DNA of 64,000 nucleotides from positions 1 to 64,000 of the forward strand of contig RQOL01000214.1 of the NCBI GenBank assembly GCA_013076295.1. The letters are read 5' to 3'. Source of the stretch: Sanderia malayensis (taxonomy: Eukaryota > Cnidaria > Scyphozoa > Semaeostomeae > Pelagiidae). This document shows positions 1 to 13,360 of this stretch, one piece after another (positions within the stretch are counted from its first letter, which is position 1; every line of letters starts with the position of its first letter). The translations under genes and the position numbers were made by a program. The notes under the pieces were generated by a model, which was not told the origin of the DNA, did no database searches, and saw only the letters and a list, made by a program, of their open reading frames with translations.

Positions 1-1099
1 TAACATTCATTCACACTAATTGGACATGAATCCGTTATTGCAGCTGAAACTAAGTAACATACACACGCATTTGCTTGTTTTAGTGATATTAACATTACTG
101 CACACTAATTGCACATGAATGTACGTTATTACAGCTGCAACTATGTAAATTACACATGCATTTGCTTGTTTTCAGTGATATTAACATTGATTCACTAATT
201 GCACATGAATCTACGTTATTACAGCTGCAACTAAGTAAAATACACATGCATTTGCTTGTTTTCAGTACTTGTAACATTCATTCACACTAATTGCACATGA
301 ATCTACGTTATTACAGCTGCAACTAAGTAAATTACACATGCATTTGCTTGTTTTCAGTGATATTAACACTACTGCATACTTTGCACATGAATCACGTTAT
401 TACAGCTGAAACTAAGTAAAATACACATGCATTTGCTTGTTTTATTGATATTAACATCATTCACACTAATTGCACAAGAATCTACGTTATTATAGCGCAA
501 CTAAGTAAATTACACATGCATTTGCTTGTTTTCAGTGATATTAACATTCATTCACACTAATTGCACATGAATCCGTTATTACAGCTGAACTAAGTAAATA
601 CACATGCATTTGCTTGTTTTCAGTGATATTAAATTGATTCACACTAATTGCACATGAATCTACGTTATTACAGCTGCAACTAAGTAAATACACATGCATT
701 TGCGTTTTCAGTGATATTAACATTCATTCACACTAATTGCACATGAATCTACGTTATTACAGCTGCAACTAAGTAAAATACACATGCATTTGCTTGTTTT
801 CAGTAATATTAACATTCATTCACACTAATTGCACATGAATCTACGTTATTACAGCTGCAACTAAGTAAATTACACATGCATTTGCTTGTTTTCAGTGATA
901 TTAACACTACTGCATACTAATTGCACATGAATCAACGTTATTGCAGCTGAAACTAAGTAAAATACACATGCATTTGCTTGTTTTCAGTAATTAACATTCA
1001 TTCACACTAATTGCACATGAATCTACGTTATTACAGCTGCAACTAAGTAAATTACACATGCATTTGCTTGTTTTCAGTGATATTAACATTCATACTAAT

Positions 1100-4000
1100 T
1101 GCAATGAATCACGTTATTACAGCTGAAACTAAGTAAATACACATGCATTTGCTTGTTTTCATTGTATTAACATTCATTCACACTAATTGCACCTGAAACT
1201 ACGTTATTACAGCTGCAACTAAGTAAATTACACATGCATTCGCTTGTTTTCAGTGATATTAAAATTCATTCACACTAATTGCACATGAATCTGCGTTATT
1301 ACAGCTGCAAACTAAGTAAAATACATGCATTTGCTTGTTTTCAGTAATTCATTCATTCACACTAATTGCACATGAATCTACGTTATTACAGCTGCAACTA
1401 AGTAAATTACACATGCATTTGCTTGTTTTCGTGATATTAACATTCATTCACACTAATTGGACATTAATCCACGTTATTACAGCTGAAACTAAGTAAAATA
1501 TCACATGCATTTGCTTGTTTTCAGTGATATTGAAATATTACTGCTCACTAATTGCACATGAATCACGTTATTACAGCTGAAACTAAGCAAAATACACATG
1601 CATTTGCTTGTTTTCCAGTGCCATTAAAGTTCATTTCACACTAATTGCACATGAATCTTACGTTATTACAGCTGCAACTAAGTTAAAATACACACACATT
1701 TGCTTGTTTTCAGTGATATTAATATTACTGCACACTAATTGCACATGAATCCAGGTTATTACAGGTGAAACTAAGTAAAATACACATGCAATTGGGTGTT
1801 TTTAGTGATATTAACATTCATTCACACTAATTGCACATGAATGTACGTTATTACAGCTGCAACTATGTAAATTACACATGCATTTGCTTGTTTTCAGTGA
1901 TATTAACATTGATTCACGCTAATTGCACATGAATCTACGTTATTACAGCTGCAACTAAGTAATTACACATGCAATTGGGTGTTTTTAGTGATATTAACAT
2001 TCATTCACACTAATTGCACATGAATCTACGTTATTAAGCTGCAACTAAGTAAAATACACATGCATTTGCTTGTTTCAGTAATTGTAGCATTCATTCACAC
2101 TAATTGCACATGAATCTACGTTATTACAGCTGCAACTAAGTAAATTACACATGCATTTGCTTATTTTCAGTGATATTAACACTACTGCATACTAATTGCA
2201 CATGAATCAACGTTATTACAGCTGAAACTAAGTAAAATACACATGCATTTGCTTGTATTTATGGATATTAACATTCATTCACACTAATTGCACAAGAATC
2301 TACGTTATTATAGCGGCAACTAAGTAAATTACACATGCATTTGCTTGTTTTCAGTGATATTAACATTCATTCACACTAATTGGACATGAATCCACGTTAT
2401 TGCAGCTGAAACTAAGTAACATACACACGCATTTGCTTGTTCTCAGTGATATTAACATTACTGCACACTAATTGCACATGAATGTACGTTATTACAGCTG
2501 CAACTATGTAAATTACACATGCATTTGCTTGTTTTCAGTGATATTAAATTGATTCACACTAATTGCACATGAATCTACGTTATTACAGCTGCAACTAAGT
2601 AAATTACACATGCATTTGCTTGTTTTCAGTGATATTAACATTGATTCACACTAATTGCACATGAATCAACGTTATTACAGCTGAAACTAAGTAAAATACA
2701 AGTGCATTTGCTTCTTTTCAGTGACATTAACATTACTGCACACTAATTGCACATGAATCCACGGTATTACGCTGCAACTAAGTAAATTACACATGCATTT
2801 GCTTGTTTTCAGTGATATTAACATTCATTCACACTAATTGGACATGAATCCACGTTATTGCAGCTGAAACTAAGTAACATACACACGCATTTGCTTGTTT
2901 TTAGTGATATTAACATTACTGCACACTAATTGCACATGAATGTACGTTATTACAGCTGCAACTATGTAAATTACACATGCATTTGCTTGTTTTCAGTGAT
3001 ATTAACATTGATTCACGCTAATTGCACATGAATCTACGTTACTACAGCTGCAACTAAGTAAAATACATATGCATTTGCTTGTTTTCAGTACTTGTAGCAT
3101 TCATTCACACTAATTGCACATGAATCTACGTTATTACAGCTGCAACTAGTAAATTACACATGCCATTTGCTTATTTTCAGTGATATTAACACTACTGCAT
3201 ACTAATTGACATGAATCAACGTTATTACAGCTGAAACTAAGTAAAATACACATGCATTTGCTTGTTTTTATTGATATTAACATTCATTCACACTAATTGC
3301 ACAAGAATCTACGTTATTATAGCGGCAACTAAGTAAATTACACATGCATTTGCTTGTTTTCAGTGATATTAACATTACTGTACACTAATTGCACATGAAT
3401 GTACGTTATTACAGCTGCAACTATGTAAATTACACATGCATTTGCTTGTTTTCAGTGATATTAAAATTGATTCACACTAATTGCACATGATCTACGTTAT
3501 TACAGCTGCAACTAAGTAAATTACACATGCATTTGCTTGTTTTCAGTGATATTAACATTCATTCACACAAATTGCACATGAATCAACGTTATTACAGCTG
3601 AAACTAAATAAATTACACATGCATTTGCTTGTTTTCATTGATATTAACATGCATTCACACTGATTGCACAAGAATCTACGTTATTATAGCTGCAATTAAG
3701 TAAAATCACATGCATTTGCTTGTTTTCAGTTATATTAAAATTCATTCCCACTAATTGCACATGAATCTACGTCATTACAGCTGCAAACTAAGTAAAATAC
3801 ATACGCATTTGTATGTTTTCAGTAATTGTAACATTCATTCACACTAATTGCACACGAATCTACGTTATTACAGCTGCAACTAAGTAAATACACATGCATT
3901 TGCCTTGTTTTCGGTGATATTAACATTCATTCACACTAATTGACATTAATCCACGTTATTACAGCTGAAACTAGTAAAATACACATGCATTTGCTTGTTT

Positions 4001-6100
4001 CAGTGATATAAATATTACTGCACACTAATTGCACATGAATCCACGTTATTACAGCTGAAACTAAGCAAAATACACATGCATTTGCTTGTTTTCAGTGCAT
4101 TAAAGTTCATTCACACTAATTGCACATGAATCTACGTTATTACAGCTGCAACTAAGTAAATAGACACACACATTTGCTTGTTTTCAGTGATATTAATATT
4201 ACTGCACACTAATTGCACATGAATCCAGTTATTACAGTGAAACTAAGTAAAAACACATGCATTTGTTTGTTTTCAGTAATTCTAACATTCATTCACACTA
4301 ATTGCACATGAATGTACGTTATTACAGCTGCAACTATGTAAATTACACATGCATTTGCTTGTTTTCAGTGATATTAACATTGATTCACGCTAATTGCACA
4401 TGAATCTACGTTATTACAGCTGCAACTAAGTAAATACACATGCAATTGGGTGTTTTTAGTGATATTAACATTCATTCACACTAATTGCACATGAATCTAC
4501 GTTATTACAGCTGCAACTAAGTAAAATACACATGCATTTGCTTGTTTTCAGTAATTGTAGCATTCATTCACACTAATTGCACATGAATCTACGTTATTAC
4601 AGCTGCAACTAAGTAAATTACACATGCATTTGCTTATTTTCAGTGATATTAACACTACTGCATACTAATTGCACATGAATCAACGTTATTACAGCTGAAA
4701 CTAAGTAAAATACACATGCATTTGCTTGTATTTATTGATATTAACATTCATTCACACTAATTGCACAAGAATCTACGTTATTATAGCGGCAACTAAGTAA
4801 ATTACACATGCATTTGCTTGTTTTCAGTGATATTAACATTCATTCACACTAATTGGACATGAATCCACGTTATTGCAGCTGAAACTAAGTAACATACACA
4901 CGCATTTGCTTGTTCTCAGTGATATTAACATTACTGCACACTAATTGCACATGAATGTACGTTATTACAGCTGCAACTATGTAAATTACACATGCATTTG
5001 CTTGTTTTCAGTGATATTAAATTGATTCACACTAATTGCACATGAATCTACGTTATTACAGCTGCAACTAAGTAAATTACACATGCATTTGCTTGTTTTC
5101 AGTGATATTAACATTGATTCACACTAATTGCACATGAATCAACGTTATTACAGCTGAAACTAAGTAAAATACAAGTGCATTTGCTTCTTTTCAGTGACAT
5201 TACATTACTGCACACTAATTGCACATGAATCCACGGTATTACGCTGCAACTAAGTAAATTACACATGCATTTGCTTGTTTTCAGTGATATTAACATTCAT
5301 TCACACTAATTGGACATGAATCCACGTTATTGCAGCTGAAACTAAGTAACATACACACGCATTTGCTTGTTTTTAGTGATATTAACATTACTGCACACTA
5401 ATTGCACATGAATGTACGTTATTACAGCTGCAACTATGTAAATTACACATGCATTTGCTTGTTTTCAGTGATATTAACATTGATTCACGCTAATTGCACA
5501 TGAATCTACGTTATTACAGCTGCAACTAAGTAAAATACATATGCATTTGCTTGTTTTCAGTACTTGTAGCATTCATTCACACTAATTGCACATGAATCTA
5601 CGTTATTACAGCTGCAACTAAGTAAATTACACATGCATTTGCTTATTTTCAGTGATATTAACACTACTGCATACTAATTGCACATGAATCAACGTTATTA
5701 CAGCTGAAACTAAGTAAAATACACATGCATTTGCTTGTTTTTATTGATATTAACATTCATTCACACTAATTGCACAGAATCTACGTTATTATAGCGCAAC
5801 TAAGTAAATTACACATGCATTTGCTTGTTTTCAGTGATATTAACATTCATTCACACTAATTGGACATGAATCCACGTTATTGCAGCTGAAACTAAGTAAC
5901 ATACACACGCATTTGCTTGTTCTCAGTGATATTAACATTACTGTACACTAATTGCACATGAATGTACGTTATTACAGCTGCAACTATGTAAATTACACAT
6001 GCATTTGCTTGTTTTCAGTGATATTAAAATTGATTCACACTAATTGCACATGAATCTACGTTATTACAGCTGCAACTAAGTAAATTACACATGCATTTGC
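1100..6100. repeat. Higher-order repeat, ~2.47 kb period, two copies
   Basis: Distinctive variant monomers recur at a spacing of 2,471-2,474 bp. AGCGGCAACT lies at 2312 and 4785 and its variant at 3321 and 5793. A block with TTGGACATGAATCC starts near 2341 and 4814. GCAATTGGGT lies at 1971 and 4442. This is close to 27 monomers (27 x 92 = 2,484). A nested spacing of about 1,009 bp (11 monomers) is also seen (2312 to 3321, 4785 to 5793). Boundaries are approximate. Confidence 0.8.
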
Positions 6101-7484
6101 TTGTTTTCAGTGATATTAACATTCATTCACACAAATTGCACATGAATCAACGTTATTACAGCTGAAACTAAATAAATTACACATGCATTTGCTTGTTTTC
6201 ATTGATATTAACATGCATTCACACTGATTGCACAAGAATTTACGTTATTATAGCTGCAATTAAGTAAAATTCACATGCATTTGCTTGTTTTCAGTTATAT
6301 TAAAATTCATTCCCACTAATTGCACATGAATCTACGTCATTACAGCTGCAACTAAGTAAAATACATACGCATTTGTATGTTTTCAGTAATTGTAACATTC
6401 ATTCACACTAATTGCACACGAATCTACGTTATTACAGCTGCAACTAAGTAAATTACACATGCATTTGCCTGTTTTCGGTGATATTAACATTCATTCACAC
6501 TAATTGGACATTAATCCACGTTATTACAGCTGAAACTTAGTAAAATACACATGCATTTGCTTGTTTTCAGTGATATTAACACTACTCCATACTAATTGCA
6601 CATGAATCAACGTTATTACAGCTGAAACTAAGTAAAATACACATGCATTTGCTTGTTTTCATTGGTATTAACATTCATTCACACTAATTGCACAAGAATC
6701 TACGTTATTATAGCTGCAACTAAGTAAAATACACATTCATTTGCTTGTTTTCAGTGATTTTAAAATTCATTCACACTAATTGCATATGAATCTACCTTAT
6801 TACAGCTGCAACTAAGTAAAATACATACGCATTTGTATGTTTTCAGTAATTGTAACATTCATTCACACTAATTGCACACGAATCTACGTTATTACAGCTG
6901 CAACTAAGTAAATTACACATGCATTTGCCTGTTTTCGGTGATATTAACATTCATTCACACTAATTGGACATTAATCCACGTTATTACAGCTGAAACTTAG
7001 TAAAATACACATGCATTTGCTTGTTTTCAGTGATATAAATATTACTGCACACTAATTGCACATGAATCCACGTTATTACAGCTGAAACTAAGCAAAATAC
7101 ACATGCATTTGCTTGTTTTCAGTGCCATTAAAATTCATTCACACTAATTGCACATGAATCCACGTTATTACAGCTGCAACTAAGTAAAATACACACACAT
7201 TTGCTTGTTTTCAGTGATATTAATATTACTGCACACTAATTGCACATGAATCCATGTTATTACAGGTGAAACTAAGTAAAATACACATGCATTTGTTTGT
7301 TTTCAGTAATTCTAACATTCATTCACACTAATTGCACTTGAATCTACCTTATTGCAGCTGCAACTAAGTAAATTACACCTGCATTTGCTTGTTTTCAGTG
7401 ATATTGACATTCATTCACACTAATTGCACATGAATCCACGTTATTACAGCTGCAACTAAGTGAAATACACATGAATTTGCTTGT

Positions 7485-9900
7485 TTTCAGTAATTGTAAC
7501 ATTCATTCACGCTAATTGCACATGAATTTACGTTATTACAGCTGCAACTAAGTAAATTACACATGCATGGGCTTGTTTTCAGTGATATTAACATTAATGT
7601 TCACTAATTGCACATGAATCCACGTTATTACAGCTGAAACTAAGTAAAATACACATGCATTTACTTGTTTTCAGTGATATTAACATTACCGCACAATAAT
7701 TCCACTTGAATCTACGTTATTACAGCTGCAACTAAGTAAATTACACATGCATTTGCTTATTTTCAGTGATTTTAACATTGATTCACACTAATTGCACATG
7801 AATCCACGGTATTACAGTTGAAACTAAGTAAAATACATATGCATTTACTTGTTTTAAGTGATTTTAACTTTACTGCATACTAATTGCACATGAATCGACG
7901 TTATTACAGCTGAAACTAAGTAAAATACACATGCATTTGCTTGTTTTCAGTATTTGTAACATTCATTCACACTAATTGCACATGAATCTCCGTCATTACG
8001 GCTGCAACTATGTAAATTACACATGCATTTGCTTGTTTTCAGTGATATTAACATTCATTCACACTAATTGCACATGAATCCAAGTTATTACAGCTGAAAC
8101 TAAGTAAAATACACATGCATTTGCTTGTTTTCAGTGATATTGACATTACTGCTCACTAATTGCACATGAATCCACGCTATTACAGCTGAAACTAAGTAAA
8201 ATACAAGTGCATTTGCTTGTTTTCAATGATATTTACATTACTGCACACCAATTGCACATGAATCCATGTTGTTACAGCTGAAATTAAGTAAAATACACAG
8301 GCATTTGCTTGTTTTTAGTGATATTAACATTACTGCACACTAATTGCACATGAATGTACGTTATTACAGCTGCAACTATGTAAATTACACATGCATTTGC
8401 TTGTTTTCAGTGATATTAACATTGATTCACACTAATTGCACATGAATCTACGTTATTACAGCTGCAACTAAGTAAATTACACATGCAATTGCGTGTTGTT
8501 AGTGATATTAACATTCATTCACACTAATTGCACATGAATTCACGTTATTACAGCTGCAACTAAGTGAAATACACATGAATTTGCTTTTTTTCAGTAATTG
8601 TAACATTCATTCACGCTAATTGCACATGAATTTACTTTATTACAGCTGCAACTAAGTAAATTACACATGCATGGGCTTGTTTTCAGTGATATTAACATTA
8701 CTGCACACAAATTGCACATGAATCAACGTTATTACAGCTGAAACTAAGTAAAATACACATGCATTTGCTTGTTTTCATTGATATTAACATGCATTCACAC
8801 TGATTGCACAAGAATTTACGTTATTATAGCTGCAATTAAGTAAGATTCACATGCATTTGCTTGTTCTCAGTTATATTAAAATTCATTCCCACTAATTGCA
8901 CATGAATCTACGTCATTACAGCTGCAACTAAGTAAAATACACACGCATTTGCTTGTTTTCAGTAATTGTAGCATTCATTCACACTATTTGCACATGAATC
9001 CACGTTATTACAGCTGAAACTAAGTAAAATACAAATGCATTTGCTTGTTTTCATTGTTATTAACATTAATGCTCACTAATTGCACATGAATCCACGTTAT
9101 TACAGCTGAAACTAAGTAAAATACACATGCATTTACTTGTTTTCAGTGATATTAACATTACCGCACAATAATTCCACTTGAATCTACGTTATTACAGCTG
9201 CAACTGAGTAAATTACACATGCATTTGCTTATTTTCAGTGATATTAACATTGATTCACACTAATTGCACATGAATCCACGGTATTACAGTTGAAACTAAG
9301 TAAAATACATATGCATTTACTTGTTTTAAGTGATTTTAACTTTACTACATACTAATTCCACATGAATCGACGTTATTACAGCTGAAACTAAGTAAAATAC
9401 ACATGCATTTGCTTGTTTTCAGTTTTTGTAACATTCATTCACACTAATTGCACATGAATCTACATCATTACAGCTGCAACTATGTAAATTACACATGCAT
9501 TTGCTTGTTTTCAGTGATATTAACATTCATTCACACTAATTGCATATGAATCCAAGTTATTACAGCTGAAACTAAGTAAAATACACATGCATTTGCTTGT
9601 TTTCAGTGATATTGACATTACTGCTCACTAATTGCACATGAATCCAGGTTATTACAGCTGAAACTAAGTAAAATACAAGTGCATTTGCTTGTTTTCAATG
9701 ATATTTACATTACTGCACACCAATTGCACATGAATCCACGTTATTACAGCTGAAATTAAGAAAAATACACAGGCATTTGCTTGTTTTCAGTAATTGTACC
9801 ATTCATTCACATTAATGGCACTTGAATGTATGTTATTACAGCTGCAACTATGTAAATTACACATGCATTTGCTTGTTTTCAGTGATATTAACATTGATTC
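7485..9900. repeat. Higher-order repeat, ~1,472-bp spacing
   Basis: The rare monomer variant ACCGCACAATAATTCCACTT occurs at about 7688 and 9160, 1,472 bp apart (16 x 92). The neighbouring variants, such as CATACTAATT followed by ATCGACG and the TCTCCGTCATT/TCTACATCATT monomers, recur in the same order. The empty-site equivalent of the retrotransposon insertion point lies here near 7880 and 9360. Edges are approximate. Confidence 0.7.
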
Positions 9901-10785
9901 ACACTAATTGCACATGAATCAACGTTATTACAGCTGAAACTAAGTAAAATACAATTGCATTTGCTTCTTTTCAGTGACATTAACATTACTGCACACTAAT
10001 TGCACATGAATCCACGGTATTACCGCTGCAACTAAGTAAATTACACATGCATTTGCTTGTTTTCAGTGATATTAACATTCATTCACACTAATTGGACATG
10101 AATCCACGTTATTGCAGCTGAAACTAAGTAACATACACACGCATTTGCTTGTTTTAGTGATATTAACATTACTGCACACTAATTGCACATGAATGTACGT
10201 TATTACAGCTGCAACTATGTAAATTACACATGCATTTGCTTGTTTTCAGTGATATTAACATTGATTCACGCTAATTGCACATGAATCTACGTTATTACAG
10301 CTGCAACTAAGTAAATTACACATGCAATTGGGTGTTTTTAGTGATATTAACATTCATTCACACTAATTGCACTTGAATCTACGTTATTACAGCTGCAACT
10401 AAGTAAAATACACATGCATTTGCTTGTTTTCAGTAATTGTAGCATTCATTCACACTAATTGCACATGAATCTACGTTATTACAGCTGCAACTAAGTAAAT
10501 TACACATGCACTTGCTTTTTTTCAGTGATATTAACACTACTCCATACTAATTGCACATGAATCAACGTTATTACAGCTGAAACTAAGTAAAATACACATG
10601 CATTTGCTTGTTTTATTGATATTAACATTCATTCACACTAATTGCACAAGAATCTACGTTATTATAGCGGCAACTAAGTAAAATACACATTCATTTGCTT
10701 GTTTTCAGTGATTTTAAAATTCATTCACACTAATTGCACATGAATCTACGTTATTACAGCTGCAACTAAGTAAAATACACACGGA

Positions 10786-13360
10786 TTTGTATGTTTTCAG
10801 TAATTGTAACATTCATTCACACTAATTGCACACGAATCTACGTTATTACAGCTGCAACTAAGTAAATTACACATGCATTTGCCTGTTTCAGTGATATTAA
10901 CATTCATTCACACTAATTGGACATGAATCCACGTTATTAGAGCTGAAACTAAGTAAAATACACACGCATTTGCTTGTTTTCAGTGATATAAATATTACTG
11001 CACACTAATTGCACATGAATCCACGTTATTACAGCTGAAACTAAGCAAAATACACACACATTTGTATGTTTTCAGTAATTGTAACATTCATTCACACTAA
11101 TTGCACACGAATCTACGTTATTACAGCTGCAACTAAGTAAATTACACATGCATTTGCCTGTTTTCAGTGATATTAACATTCATTCACACTAATTGCACAT
11201 GAATCTACGTTATTACAGCTGCAACTAAGTAAAATACACACGCATTTGCTTGTTTTCAGTGATATTAATATTACTGCACACTAATTGCACATGAATCCAG
11301 GTTATTACAGGTGAAACTAAGTAAAATACACATGCATTTGTTTGTTTTCAGTAATTGTAACATTCATTCACACTAATTGCACTTGAATCTACGTTATTGC
11401 AGCTGCAACTAAGTAAATTACACCTGCATTTGCTTGTTTTCAGTGATATTAACATTCATTCACACTAATTGCACATGAATCCACGTTATTACAGCTGCAA
11501 CTAAGTGAAATACACATGCATTTGCTTGTTTTCAGTGCCATTAAAATTCATTCACACTAATTGCACATGAATCTACGTTATTACAGCTGCAACTAAGTAA
11601 AATACACACGCATTTGTATGTTTTCAGTAATTGTAACATTCATTCACACTAATTGCACACGAATCTACGTTATTACAGCTGCAACTAAGTAAATTACACA
11701 TGCATTTGCCTGTTTTCAGTGATATTAACATTCATTCACACTAATTGGACATGAATCCACGTTATTAGAGCTGAAACTAAGTAAAATACACACGCATTTG
11801 CTTGTTTTCAGTGATATAAATATTACTGCACACTAATTGCACATGAATCCACGTTATTACAGCTGAAACTAAGCAAAATACACACGCATTTGTATGTTTC
11901 CAGTAATTGACATTCATTCACACTAATTGCACACGAATCTACGTTATTACAGCTGCAACTAAGTAAATTACACATGCATTTGCCTGTTTTCAGTGATATT
12001 AACATTCATTCACACTAATTGCACATGAATCTACGTTATTACAGCTGCAACTAAGTAAAATACACACGTATTTGCTTGTTTTCAGTGATATTAATATTAC
12101 TGCACACTAATTGCACATGAATCCAGGTTATTACAGGTGAAACTAAGTAAAATACACATGCATTTGTTTGTTTTCAGTAATTGTAACATTCATTCACACT
12201 AATTGCACTTGAATCTACGTTATTGCAGCTGCAACTAAGTAAATTACACCTGCATTTGCTTGTTTTCAGTGATATTAACATTCATTCACACTAATTGCAC
12301 ATGAATCCACGTTATTACAGCTGCAACTAAGTGAAATACACATGCATTTGCTTGTTTTCAGTGCCATTAAAATTCATTCACACTAACTGCACATGAATCT
12401 ACGTTATTACAGCTGCAACTAAGTAAAATACACACGCATTTGTATGTTTTCAGTAATTGTAACATTCATTCACACTAATTGCACACGAATCTACGTTATT
12501 ACAGCTGCAACTAAGTAAATTACACATGCATTTGCCTGTTTTCAGTGATATTAACATTCATTCACACTAATTGGACATGAATCCACGTTATTAGAGCTGA
12601 AACTAAGTAAAATACTCACGCATTTGCTTGTTTTCAGTGATATAAATATTACTGCACACTAATTGCACATGAATCCACGTTATTACAGCTGAAACTAAGC
12701 AAAATACACACGCATTTGTATGTTTTCAGTAATTGTAACATTCATTCACACTAATTGCACACGAATCTACGTTATTACAGCTGCAACTAAGTAAATTACA
12801 CATGCATTTGCCTGTTTTCAGTGATATTAACATTCATTCACACTAATTGCACATGAATCTACGTTAATACAGCTGCAACTAAGTAAAATACACACGCATT
12901 TGCTTGTTTTCAGTGATATTAATATTACTGCACACTAATTGCACATGAATCCAGGTTATTACAGGTGAAACTAAGTAAAATACACATGCATTTGTTTGTT
13001 TTCAGTAATTGTAACATTCATTCACACTTATTGCCCTTGAATCTACGTTACTGCAGCTGCAACTAAGTAAATTACACCTGCATTTGCTTGTTTTCAGTGA
13101 TATTAACATTCATTCACACTAATTGCACATGAATCCACGTTATTACAGCTGCAACTAAGTGAAATACACATGCATTTGCTTGTTTTCAGTGCCTTTAAAA
13201 TTCATTCACACTAATTGCACATGAATCTACGTTATTACAGCTGCAACTAAGTAAAATACACACGCATTTGTATGTTTTCAGTAATTGTAACATTCATTCA
13301 CACTAATTGCACACGAATATACGTTATTACAGCTGCAACTAAGTAAATTACACATGCATT
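10786..13360. repeat. Higher-order repeat, 9 monomers (~828 bp), about three copies
   Basis: The variant TTTGTATG, which replaces TTTGCTTG in a few monomers, lies at 10786, 11613, 12439 and 13267 (spacings 827, 826, 828) and in a second series at 11061, 11889 and 12715 (828, 826). The nine-monomer blocks between are nearly identical, far more alike than neighbouring monomers are. The right arm holds the reverse-complement equivalent. Confidence 0.88.
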
